Below the pieces are notes generated by a model, which saw only the letters and a list, made by a program, of their open reading frames with translations, was not told the DNA's origin and did no database searches. The position numbers and the translations under genes are program-made. A stretch of 12,134 nt of DNA from Candidatus Limnocylindria bacterium (GTDB lineage Bacteria; Chloroflexota; Limnocylindria; QHBO01). Positions 1 through 6,460 of this stretch are shown here, one piece after another (position 1 is the stretch's first letter; every line of letters starts with the position of its first letter). Location of the stretch: the NCBI GenBank assembly GCA_030146365.1, contig JASLBU010000224.1, positions 1 to 12,134 on the forward strand, in the 5' to 3' direction.

Positions 1-85
1 GTGTCACGGGGCCACGTCAGCCGACGAGGGTTGGGCACAGGCTCTGCACCTCGCGGCGGCTCTGCCCGTACGAGCCCTCGCACCG

Positions 86-901
86 ATGCCAGCCACTCAC
101 CAGCAGCTCAGGTTCATCGGGAACGCCACCGTCCTCATCGAGTGGGGCGGCCTGGCGATCCTGACCGATCCGAACTTCATCCACCGCCACGATGAGCTCG
201 AGGTCGCGCCGGGCGTCACGACGAAGCGCCTCAAGGACCCGGCCATGGAGATCCATGAGCTGCCGCCGATCGACCTCATCGTGCTGTCGCATTTCCATGC
301 GGACCATTTCGACCAGGTTGCCGAGCGCGAGCTGCCGTCGGACGTTCGCATCTTTACCCCTCCTACCGCCGTGGCCCCGCTCGAGTCCCGCGGCTTCACC
401 GCGGTCCATGGCCTCGAGACCTGGGCGGCCGAAGAGCTGACCGATGGCGGCCATACCGTCCGCGTCACCGCCCTGCCCGGACGCCACGGTCCGCCGGTCG
501 TCGACTTCTTCCTGCCCGACGTGATGGGCAGCCTGCTCGAGCTGAACGGGCCGGATGGCTCTCTCCGGGTCTACATCAGCGGCGACACCCTGGTCTTCGA
601 CGACCTCAAGGAGATCCCGCGCCGCTACCCCGACATCGACCTGGGCCTGTTCCACCTGGGCGGTACCGTGGTCGCCGGCCTGATGCTGACGATGGACGGG
701 GAGCAGGGCGTGGAGGCGATGCGGATCATCGCGCCGGAGACCGCCATCCCGATTCACTTCGACGACTACGACCGGTTCACCTCGCCGCTGAGCGACTTCC
801 TCGACGCCGCCGCCGAGGCCGGGCTGGGGGACCGCATCCGCGTCCTCGAACGCGGCGCCGTGATGGAGCTCGGGCAGCCGTCTTCGGTTCGCCGGACCTG
901 A
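86..901 (+). CDS. UlaG-like metallo-beta-lactamase-fold hydrolase
   Basis: This 271-aa soluble protein has the metallo-beta-lactamase fold of the UlaG (L-ascorbate-6-phosphate lactonase)-like branch. Visible features are an N-terminal strand with the N-A-T-V-L-I pattern and a T-D-P turn (residues 27-29). The HFHADH metal motif is at 69-74, with H134 in a GRHGP segment, SGDT at 165-168 (the bridging metal Asp) and a late His in PIHFDD (H224). All metal ligands expected for a binuclear hydrolase are therefore present. Family members cleave lactones, phosphodiesters or related bonds, and the substrate cannot be deduced here. There is no signal peptide, so it is presumably cytoplasmic. ATG 86 is chosen because homology begins within about ten residues. 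No Shine-Dalgarno is visible, and bases 1-85 hold no recognisable gene. It stands alone, converging on the minus-strand unit that ends near 997. Confidence 0.9.
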   Translation: MPATHQQLRFIGNATVLIEWGGLAILTDPNFIHRHDELEVAPGVTTKRLKDPAMEIHELPPIDLIVLSHFHADHFDQVAERELPSDVRIFTPPTAVAPLESRGFTAVHGLETWAAEELTDGGHTVRVTALPGRHGPPVVDFFLPDVMGSLLELNGPDGSLRVYISGDTLVFDDLKEIPRRYPDIDLGLFHLGGTVVAGLMLTMDGEQGVEAMRIIAPETAIPIHFDDYDRFTSPLSDFLDAAAEAGLGDRIRVLERGAVMELGQPSSVRRT

Positions 902-943
902 CTGGGCCGCCACCGGCCTTGAACCCCGGCGGCGAAAACGGAA

Positions 944-976
944 AAGCCGCCCGGCCTCACGAGGACCGGGCGGCTT
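944..976 (-). terminator. Strong intrinsic terminator between convergent units
   Basis: An 11-bp perfect inverted repeat (AAGCCGCCCGG at 944-954, CCGGGCGGCTT at 966-976) encloses an 11-nt loop that can pair three further bases. Read on the minus strand, the stem runs into a T-rich tract (TTTTCCGTTTT). This makes it a canonical Rho-independent terminator for the minus unit, about 20 nt beyond the protease-remnant stop. On the plus strand the T tract is weak, but the hairpin lies about 40 nt after the hydrolase stop and may serve both directions. Confidence 0.85.
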
Positions 977-996
977 CGTCCGAAGAGGACTCTCCG

Positions 997-1211
997 CTAC
1001 GGGCGGGGGTTTCCGGCGAGCACCGACTGCAGCCAGTAATAGTCGTCCGGCTGGTCGATCCGGTACGCACCGTCGTTGCCGGTGCAGTTCGGCGGAACGC
1101 CGAACGAGTTCACCGCCACGATCTGGTTCGTGTCGTTCAAGAAGAACGATCCGCCCGAGTCACCCGAGCACGTGCCGCCCTGGCACACCGCTGTGCAAGG
1201 ATCGCGCGCCC
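997..1211 (-). pseudogene. C-terminal remnant of a trypsin-like serine protease
   Basis: Reading from about 1203 down to the TAG at 997-999 gives about 68 residues typical of the end of an S1 (chymotrypsin-fold) protease. The sequence opens with DPCTAVCQGGTCSGDSGG, holding the catalytic serine (codon 1156-1158) in its GDSGG motif and flanking cysteines able to form the family disulfides. It closes with a strand and helix ending VLAGNPRP. The His and Asp of the catalytic triad and the secretion signal are missing. Upstream of about 1211 every frame is occupied by the phosphotransferase gene, whose TGA is at 1212-1214. An open frame continues to 1308, but those extra residues are an out-of-frame reading of the kinase. 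The start of the recognisable sequence falls within a few bases of that stop, so this looks like a 5' deletion junction or an assembly join. I judge the remnant non-functional. Confidence 0.75.
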
Positions 1212-2036
1212 TCAGAGTCCGGCTTCGCGCCTTGCGTCCTCGATGGCGGGTGCCCGCCCCTGCGTGATCCCTTCGGCGAGTCGCGCGACGAGGATCGGCA
1301 GGCGCCATGCCGCGAGCAGCTCGGGATCCAGCGTGCGCGAGCGGCCGTAGGCGGCGAGATACGCATCGGCGAACGCGTGACGCAGGGCCGTCAGGGTCTG
1401 CCGCGCATCAGTCTCGAGGTCATCGGGCAGGGGGGAATCGCGGAGCAGCATGAGGGTGCGAGCGACATCGGCCGGGGCGGTGCCCGAGCTGGCGGTGACC
1501 CAGTCGATGGTGACTGGGCCGCCCTCCGTCATGATCACGTTGCCCGGATGCATGTCGCCGTGGCAGATCGAACTGTCGGTCGCCAGGCTCTCGAGCCGAG
1601 CAAGCGCGGCCCGCACCACACGCGAGTCCAAGCCGGCCGCCGCGCGACGAATGGCGGCGCCGAGCAGCTCCGCCCCATCCGGCAGGCGACCGCCGGCGTC
1701 ACGGTCGTGCATGGCCGCGTGCAGTTGCCCGAGCTCGGCTGCCAGGTCAGCGCTGAGCGACGGGTCTCGCATGAGAAGCTCCAGCATTGATGGCCCGCGG
1801 AGCCGGGCATAGACCAGGGCCGGCCGGCCGCCCACCTTGATGGTGCCCAGCAGGGCCGGCGCCTCCACGCCAGCCGCCGTGATCGCGCTCGCCGCCCGTG
1901 CCTCGATCGCCGCTTCCTCGTCGGCGAACGCTGGTCGCAGCACCTTGACGATGCGGTCGTCGCCGAGCGCATATACCTCTGCGGTTCGGCCTGTCGCCAG
2001 GTGAGCTCCGATCCGCTCGCTCGAGTCCACCCTCAC
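1212..2036 (-). CDS. Aminoglycoside-phosphotransferase (APH)-family kinase
   Basis: This 274-aa protein has the APH/choline-kinase fold. It shows a glycine-containing N-lobe loop (G16 to Y22, GRTAEVY), a probable nucleotide-binding Lys (K31) and the Brenner motif HGDMHPGN at 159-166, with catalytic D161 and N166. The metal-binding IDW follows at 177-179. These residues indicate an active ATP-dependent small-molecule kinase. The family covers antibiotic-, homoserine-, choline- and fructosamine-type substrates, and nothing visible selects one, so resistance should not be assumed. GTG 2036 is preferred because it follows the TGA of the 81-aa gene by 2 nt, consistent with translational coupling. 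GTG 2030 is the nearest alternative. An extension to 2129 would add a low-complexity Gly/Arg stretch that merely overlaps the upstream gene. The C-terminus looks complete although the stop abuts the protease remnant. Confidence 0.85.
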   Translation of the reverse strand: MRVDSSERIGAHLATGRTAEVYALGDDRIVKVLRPAFADEEAAIEARAASAITAAGVEAPALLGTIKVGGRPALVYARLRGPSMLELLMRDPSLSADLAAELGQLHAAMHDRDAGGRLPDGAELLGAAIRRAAAGLDSRVVRAALARLESLATDSSICHGDMHPGNVIMTEGGPVTIDWVTASSGTAPADVARTLMLLRDSPLPDDLETDARQTLTALRHAFADAYLAAYGRSRTLDPELLAAWRLPILVARLAEGITQGRAPAIEDARREAGL

Positions 2037-2038
2037 CG

Positions 2039-2284
2039 TCAGAGGCGGGCGCCGGACCGGTCCGGCGGGTCGGCGCGCTCGCGCGGCTCGTCCAGGCCCT
2101 CGATCGTGACGCCCTCGACCGAGGCCCACTCGTCGCGGTACGGCTCCTCGATCTGCGCCGGCGGCCGCGGCCTGCCGGTGACGACCTGCTCGAGACCCGC
2201 CAGCAGGCCGCCGATCACGTGGCCGGCCGACGCCTTGGATGGGAGCGCTCCGTCCCGCGTGCGGTCCTCGCGGTCGTTCCTCAT
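2039..2284 (-). CDS. Small hypothetical protein, first gene of the kinase operon
   Basis: This 81-aa protein is not assignable to a named family. The first 20 residues are strongly charged (MRNDREDRTRDG). A short hydrophobic Gly-rich helix follows (HVIGGLLAGLEQVVTG, about 22-37), then a proline-rich turn and an acidic conserved-looking segment (IEEPYRDEW, VEGVTIEGLDEP). The C-terminal 13 residues are low complexity. The segment is too weakly hydrophobic to be a confident membrane anchor. Support comes from the ATG immediately downstream of a plausible -10 box, the 2-nt junction with the phosphotransferase start and protein-like composition. The frame stays open far upstream (to 3175), but that part is antisense to the MOSC gene and is a shadow. 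Function is unknown; co-expression with the kinase is inferred. Confidence 0.6.
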   Translation of the reverse strand: MRNDREDRTRDGALPSKASAGHVIGGLLAGLEQVVTGRPRPPAQIEEPYRDEWASVEGVTIEGLDEPRERADPPDRSGARL

Positions 2285-2290
2285 GGCTTC

Positions 2291-2296
2291 ACCATA
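2291..2296 (-). promoter_or_regulatory. Candidate -10 box of the small-protein/kinase operon (leaderless)
   Basis: On the minus strand the hexamer TATGGT fits TANNNT and is followed by exactly 6 nt and then the ATG at 2284. Transcription would therefore begin at or beside the start codon, giving a leaderless mRNA. No convincing -35 hexamer or Shine-Dalgarno is present. The spacing is the same as at the divergent MOSC gene. Confidence 0.4.
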
Positions 2297-2308
2297 CCGC
2301 GGGGCCGC

Positions 2309-2314
2309 TATCGT
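2309..2314 (+). promoter_or_regulatory. Candidate -10 box of the MOSC gene (leaderless)
   Basis: TATCGT fits TANNNT and is followed by 6 nt (GACGGG) and the ATG at 2321, so the predicted transcription start coincides with the initiation codon. Its distance to the opposing -10 box is only 12 nt, so the two promoters probably compete for polymerase. No -35 element is evident. Confidence 0.4.
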
Positions 2315-2320
2315 GACGGG

Positions 2321-3085
2321 ATGCTCACCGTTGCCCGCCTCGCCACGACGCCGGTCCGCAGCATGGCGCTTCACCATCCGGCGCGCGTTCGGCTGGGGGA
2401 GCACGGCGTGCTGGAGGACAGGCGCTACGTGCTCCTCGATGAGGACGGTCGGATCTTCGACGCCACGAAGCTCGGGCGGCTGATCGCGATCCGTGCCGAG
2501 CTGGAGCCGGATCCCGAGCGGCTGACGCTCCACTTCCCGGACGGTGCGGTCGTCGGTGGCGAAGTCGAGCTCGGCGAGCCGATCCGTGCCGTGATCTACG
2601 GGCGTGACTTCGCGGCGCGCCGGGTGATCGGTCCATGGGCGGCGGCGGTGTCCACGTACGCGGGCCGCCCCTTGGAGCTCGTCCGGTCTGAACGACTGCC
2701 TGGCGAGCAGGACCGCAACCCGGTGTCGATCGTCTCGACCGCCTCGGTGGAGGAGCTGGCGCGACGGGGAAACGACGGCGCGCCGCTGGACGGAGGACGC
2801 TTTCGCATGCTGGTCGAGGTCGCCGGCGCGGAGGCTCATCAGGAGGACGAGTGGCTCGGCCGTGAGGTTCGCTTCGGGGAGGCCGTGGTGCGCGTCACCA
2901 AGCCGGACGCTCGCTGCGTCATCACCACCCTCGACCCGGTGACCGGCCACCGCGACTTTCCGACCCTGAAGGCCATCAAGGAGTACCGCGGGCTTCGGGA
3001 GGGACGCAAGATCGACTTCGGCGTGTACGCCGATGTCGTGACGCCCGGCACGGTGAGCGTGGGCGACGAGGTCGTTCCGGCCTGA
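2321..3085 (+). CDS. MOSC-domain molybdenum-cofactor protein (mARC/YcbX-like)
   Basis: This 254-aa protein has an N-terminal MOSC_N beta-barrel (about 1-110; TTPVRSM start, a VLEDRRYVLLD strand and DATK turn) followed by the MOSC domain (about 115-254). The domain shows GGRFR at 158-162 and the signature ARCVITTLDPVTG, with C199 aligned to the cysteine that ligates molybdenum in mARC/YcbX enzymes. Related proteins reduce N-hydroxylated compounds or carry sulfurated cofactor. Length and order match stand-alone bacterial MOSC proteins, and no ferredoxin domain is attached, so a separate electron donor would be needed. ATG 2321 starts at the family's usual N-terminus; the open frame extends to 2219 but that part overlaps the divergent gene. 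It appears to be a single-gene unit. Confidence 0.88.
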   Translation: MLTVARLATTPVRSMALHHPARVRLGEHGVLEDRRYVLLDEDGRIFDATKLGRLIAIRAELEPDPERLTLHFPDGAVVGGEVELGEPIRAVIYGRDFAARRVIGPWAAAVSTYAGRPLELVRSERLPGEQDRNPVSIVSTASVEELARRGNDGAPLDGGRFRMLVEVAGAEAHQEDEWLGREVRFGEAVVRVTKPDARCVITTLDPVTGHRDFPTLKAIKEYRGLREGRKIDFGVYADVVTPGTVSVGDEVVPA

Positions 3086-3201
3086 GGGCTTCGGAGCCCG
3101 CTGCGCAGTCATTCGCGAAAGGGGCGAGAATGCGGCTGCACCGATGAGTCTCCGCACCGAGCGCGGTCTGACCATCGTCGTGCATCCGCTGAGGAACCCC
3201 C

Positions 3202-4866
3202 GTGACCGCTGAACCCCGAGCCTACGATCGCGCGCCCATCGAGCTTCCGCACCGAGTCCGCCTCCAGATCCTTGGCGCGGTGCTGTTGGGCATCTTCCTG
3301 TCCGCCCTCGACCAGACGATCGTCGGGACGGCGCTGCCCCGCATCGTGACCGACCTGGCAGGCAACGACCTCTACGTGTGGGCGTTCACCGCCTACCTGC
3401 TGGCCGCAACCGTCTCCGGTCCGATCTACGGCAAGCTGTCCGACCTGTTCGGCCGGCGCCCGATCTTCCTGTTCGGCGTCGGCGTGTTCCTCATCGGCTC
3501 GCTCTTGTGCGGGCTGAGTCAGGAGATGTGGCAGTTCCTGCTGTTCCGCGGCGTCCAGGGCCTCGGCGCCGGGGCGCTGTTCCCGATCGCGATCGCGATC
3601 ATCGGCGACATCTTTGCTCCCTCGGAGCGCGGCAAGTACCAGGGCTTCTTCGGCGCCGTCTTCGGCCTCAGCTCGCTCATCGGCCCGGCCATCGGCGGCC
3701 TGATCACCGACAACTTCGGCTGGCACTGGATCTTCTTCGTGAACCTGCCGCTCGGCATCGTGGTGCTCTACATCATCTGGCGCACGCTGCCGACCCGCCG
3801 CGAGGAGAACGCCGACCGGCACATCGACTACCTCGGGGCGGCCCTGCTGGTCGCCGCCCTGGTTCCGATCCTCATCGGCTTCACCAACAAGCAGTTCGGC
3901 GAATGGACCGACCTCGAGGTCGGCGGGCTGATCGCCCTGGGCCTCGTGTTCGCGGCCGCGTTCGTGTGGGCCGAGTCGCGAGCACACGAGCCGATCGTCC
4001 CGCTCGGCCTGTTCCGCATGCGGACGTTCACCGCCAGCGTCATCGCCTTCTTCCTCGCGGCCATGGGCTTCTTCGCAGCCGTCGTCTTCCTGCCGCGGTG
4101 GTACCAGGTGGTGGCGGGCGCCTCGGCGACGGAGTCCGGCTACCAGATCCTGCCGCTGCTCGGCGGGCTGATCGTCTCCGCGGTCGCGGCAGGGCAGTTC
4201 GTTTCGCGCACGGGCCGCTACAAGGCGCTGATCGCCGTGGCGCTCGTCGTCACCGCACTCGGGCTCTTCCTGCTCACGAACATCCGTCCCGACACGCCCG
4301 CGCCGCTGGTGTGGCTCTGGATGGCGATCACCGGGCTGGGCGTGGGCCCGACGTTCTCGGTCTTCACGCTGGCCGTCCAGAACGCCGTGCCGATCCGGCA
4401 GCTTGGCACCGCCAGCTCCAGCCTGACGCTGTTCCAGCAGGTCGGCGGCACGGTGGGCCTGGCGATCACCGGCACGCTGTTCGCCTCGACGCTGATCAAG
4501 GAGGTACCCGACCAGCTGGCCGCGGCCGGCGTGCCACCGCAGTTCGCCGACCAGTTCTCGGCCGGCGGCGACGCCTCGTCCTTCAACGAGCTGACCAGCG
4601 TGGGAGACCTCGGCGCGGCCATCCTCGCCCAGGTGCCCGAGGCGTTCCGCCTGCAGGTCGAGCCGATCATCCCGGCGATCGTGGACGGCATCCACACCGC
4701 CTTCTCGATCGCGACCGGCGCGACGTTCACCGTCGGCGTGTTGACTGCCCTGCTGGCGGCCCTCGTCGTGCTGCTCGTGATGCCGGCCGGCAGGATGGGC
4801 GAGCCGGTCGAGAGTGATCACCGCGCTGCCTTCGACGGGCGGCTGCCGGAGCCGGCAGCTGACTGA
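3202..4866 (+). CDS. MFS multidrug exporter, DHA2 (14-TM, EmrB/QacA) family
   Basis: This 554-aa inner-membrane transporter would export drugs or metabolites by proton antiport. After a polar N-tail, TM1 carries the DHA2 motif LDQTIVGTALPRI (36-48), with the membrane Asp D37. Motif A, GKLSDLFGRRP, follows at 77-87, then R116 of motif B (LLFRGVQGLGAG) and antiporter motif C, GPAIGG, at 161-166. Roughly 14 hydrophobic segments follow, with a long non-membrane loop near 435-490 before the last helix, as is usual for this group. The GTG at 3202 has GAGG 7 nt upstream (3191-3194), one of the few clear Shine-Dalgarno sites here. The 116 bp before it contain no gene. The stop lies 6 nt before the next gene in the same frame, so the two are co-transcribed. 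The substrate cannot be told from sequence. Confidence 0.92.
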   Translation: MTAEPRAYDRAPIELPHRVRLQILGAVLLGIFLSALDQTIVGTALPRIVTDLAGNDLYVWAFTAYLLAATVSGPIYGKLSDLFGRRPIFLFGVGVFLIGSLLCGLSQEMWQFLLFRGVQGLGAGALFPIAIAIIGDIFAPSERGKYQGFFGAVFGLSSLIGPAIGGLITDNFGWHWIFFVNLPLGIVVLYIIWRTLPTRREENADRHIDYLGAALLVAALVPILIGFTNKQFGEWTDLEVGGLIALGLVFAAAFVWAESRAHEPIVPLGLFRMRTFTASVIAFFLAAMGFFAAVVFLPRWYQVVAGASATESGYQILPLLGGLIVSAVAAGQFVSRTGRYKALIAVALVVTALGLFLLTNIRPDTPAPLVWLWMAITGLGVGPTFSVFTLAVQNAVPIRQLGTASSSLTLFQQVGGTVGLAITGTLFASTLIKEVPDQLAAAGVPPQFADQFSAGGDASSFNELTSVGDLGAAILAQVPEAFRLQVEPIIPAIVDGIHTAFSIATGATFTVGVLTALLAALVVLLVMPAGRMGEPVESDHRAAFDGRLPEPAAD

Positions 4867-4872
4867 CGACCG

Positions 4873-5259
4873 TTGAGGTACCCCAAGATCCAGGTCAAGC
4901 TCGCCACCACCGGGGCGAAGAGCGGCGAGCGACGGCTCGTCACGCTCTACGCCTGGGAGGACGGTGATGATCTGGTGCTGGTCGGGTCGTCCGCCGGGGC
5001 GGCCCGCCACCCCGCTTGGGTCCATAACCTGCGGGCCAACCCTCGCGCCACCGTGAAGGTGGCCCTCGAGGTCTGGGAGGCGGACGCTTCGGAGGTGACC
5101 GATCCCGCGGAGCGGGCTCGCTTGTGGGAGATGGTCGTCGAGCGCTTTCCGCAGTACGCCACCTATCAGGGCAGGACGAAGCGCGAGATTCCGCTCTTCG
5201 TCCTCCGCCGCGTGAGCGGCGACCGTCAGACGTCCGATGCGGTGGGCCGCAAGACTTAG
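4873..5259 (+). CDS. Ddn-like (deazaflavin/F420-dependent) nitroreductase-family protein
   Basis: This 128-aa split-barrel protein resembles the Ddn/FDOR family that uses reduced F420 to reduce quinones or nitro compounds. Diagnostic features are TTGAKSGERRLVTLY (12-26), the LVLVGS strand, and HPAWVHNLRANPRATV, which matches the family P-x-W-x-x-N-L-x-A-x-P signature. A helix with AERARLWEMVVERFPQYATYQ and a final IPLFVLRR strand complete the fold. F420 use is inferred from family, not demonstrated. TTG 4873 is the only workable start: it lies two codons after the exporter's TGA in the same reading frame, and no ATG or GTG follows before the conserved core. No Shine-Dalgarno is visible, so initiation probably depends on the terminating exporter ribosome. 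The N-terminus is shorter than in mycobacterial Ddn. The final bases overlap the convergent glycohydrolase. Confidence 0.8.
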   Translation: MRYPKIQVKLATTGAKSGERRLVTLYAWEDGDDLVLVGSSAGAARHPAWVHNLRANPRATVKVALEVWEADASEVTDPAERARLWEMVVERFPQYATYQGRTKREIPLFVLRRVSGDRQTSDAVGRKT

Positions 5260-6182
5260 GTCTGATTGGGGAGACGGTCGAGCATCTCGTCCACGAGCGC
5301 GCGGCCGCGCAACCCGTCCAGCCAGTCGGCCGGGATTCCGCCTGATTGCTCGTCGAGCCCCCAGCGGATGCCGGCGAGGCCACCGGCGATCGCGGCAGTC
5401 GTATCGGTGTCGTGGCCGTACCGGACCGCAATCTCGATCGTCTCCCGGTATGACGTGGCGCGCGCGAACGCCTCCCACGCCGACCAGAGGCTGTCGAGCA
5501 CCCAGCCACCGCCCCACTTCCGGACGCCGGACCGGTGGGCGAGCACCCCCTGGAGCACCTCCTCCGACCCGCGATCAGCTCCGTACACGCCGTGAAGCCG
5601 GTCGATCGACCGGGCCAGGGCCACCTCCGGCTCCCCGTCGGGCCGCTCGAGCAGCGTCTGGGCGATCAGGACGTAGAGTGCGCAGGCGACCTGGCAGTTG
5701 CGATGTCCGTGGGTCACGCGGCATGCCAGCTCGGCGCGTCGGACGAGCTCCGCGTCGTCCTCGGGCGCATCGACCAGCGCGATCGGCAGGATCCGCATCA
5801 GGCTGCCGTTGCCCTGGTCCTCCTGGTCGGTGCCTCCCGCCTCGAGCGCCGGAACGCCGGCCCGCAGCCGAGCCAGCGCGGCGGAGGTCGCGCCGCCGAT
5901 GTCGAACGCGCCGTCCCGTTCGGGCGTGTATGCCTTCGCATCGGCCCACGCGAGCGCGCGTCGACCCTGGTCCTCCGGGTCGAAGCCGGCGGACAGGAGG
6001 GAGTCGAGAAGCGCCAGCATGAGCCCACCGTCGTCGCTCCAGGTCCCGGGCGGCTGGCGGTGCGCGCCGCCGCCGCGCAGCTCGACGACGCGGCTCGGGT
6101 CGGGCGCCGTGAACTCGTACGGGACCCCGATCGCGTCCCCGACCAGGTGCCCGTAGATGGCGGCCCGTCGCCGATCAGTCAT
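5256..6182 (-). CDS. ADP-ribosylglycohydrolase family protein
   Basis: This 308-aa protein has the all-helical DraG/ARH fold, which hydrolyses ADP-ribose bonds on proteins or small molecules with two Mg ions. GDAIGVPYEF (15-24) and TWSDDGG (47-53) supply the first metal site, S49, D50 and D51. GNGSLMRILP at 125-134 is the strongly conserved core motif, and GHDTDTTAAIAGG (257-269) supplies the second site through D258, D260 and T261. One difference is visible: position 52, commonly Thr in the (S/T)DDT motif, is Gly. Length is normal for the family. ATG 6182 lies inside the last codons of the zinc-ribbon gene (8-nt overlap), so the two are translated together. Longer upstream extensions are rejected because they overlap that gene. 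Its TAA overlaps the stop of the convergent Ddn-like gene, and no terminator separates them. Confidence 0.9.
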   Translation of the reverse strand: MTDRRRAAIYGHLVGDAIGVPYEFTAPDPSRVVELRGGGAHRQPPGTWSDDGGLMLALLDSLLSAGFDPEDQGRRALAWADAKAYTPERDGAFDIGGATSAALARLRAGVPALEAGGTDQEDQGNGSLMRILPIALVDAPEDDAELVRRAELACRVTHGHRNCQVACALYVLIAQTLLERPDGEPEVALARSIDRLHGVYGADRGSEEVLQGVLAHRSGVRKWGGGWVLDSLWSAWEAFARATSYRETIEIAVRYGHDTDTTAAIAGGLAGIRWGLDEQSGGIPADWLDGLRGRALVDEMLDRLPNQT

Positions 6183-6408
6183 CGGACGCGGGCCATGGGA
6201 GCGCAGCGCCGCAGCCGCGGCACTCGAAGTCGGGCGACTCGTCACCCACGATGCATCCCCCGAGCGTGATCTCCCCGCGTTGCGCCGCCTCGAACGCCTC
6301 ATTCGTCGGGAAGCCGTACAGGATCGGCGTGGACTCCGTGGAGCCGCACCTGGGGCAGCGGCGGATCTCGGTTTCGGTGGGCATGGGGGCATCATCTGCC
6401 TTCGGCAT
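6175..6408 (-). CDS. Small zinc-ribbon protein coupled to the glycohydrolase
   Basis: This protein is about 77 aa and has two CxxC knuckles, CPRCGS near the N-terminus and CRGCGA near the C-terminus. Between them is a conserved-looking stretch (PILYGFP, EAAQRGEITLGGCIVGDESPDFEC). The four cysteines should form one zinc-ribbon site. I recognise the pattern as a family of bacterial zinc-ribbon proteins of unknown function, but cannot name it with certainty. Three in-frame starts are possible: GTG 6438, ATG 6408 and ATG 6384, of which the last begins just before the first CxxC. ATG 6408 is a compromise, weakly supported by AGGCGA upstream. The stop lies 8 nt inside the glycohydrolase gene, implying a bicistronic unit. 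A role in substrate recognition for the hydrolase is speculation. Confidence 0.75.
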   Translation of the reverse strand: MPKADDAPMPTETEIRRCPRCGSTESTPILYGFPTNEAFEAAQRGEITLGGCIVGDESPDFECRGCGAALPWPASDD

Positions 6409-6460
6409 GACAGCTCGCCTGTCGCGCGAGTCGGGCACTCAACCTGCATCGGCGGCGGGC

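Noticed and set aside
1212..2036. Antibiotic-resistance label for the APH-family kinase
   Set aside because: The fold is shared by many kinases for non-antibiotic substrates, and there is no mobile element or resistance context.
3108..3132. Imperfect inverted repeat CATTC...GAATG upstream of the exporter, considered as an operator
   Set aside because: Only five clean base pairs at the ends and no adjacent regulator gene; too weak to report as a site.
3109..5517. 802-codon open frame on the minus strand
   Set aside because: It is antisense to the exporter and Ddn-like genes, with Arg/Gly/His-rich composition typical of GC-rich shadow frames and no domain pattern.
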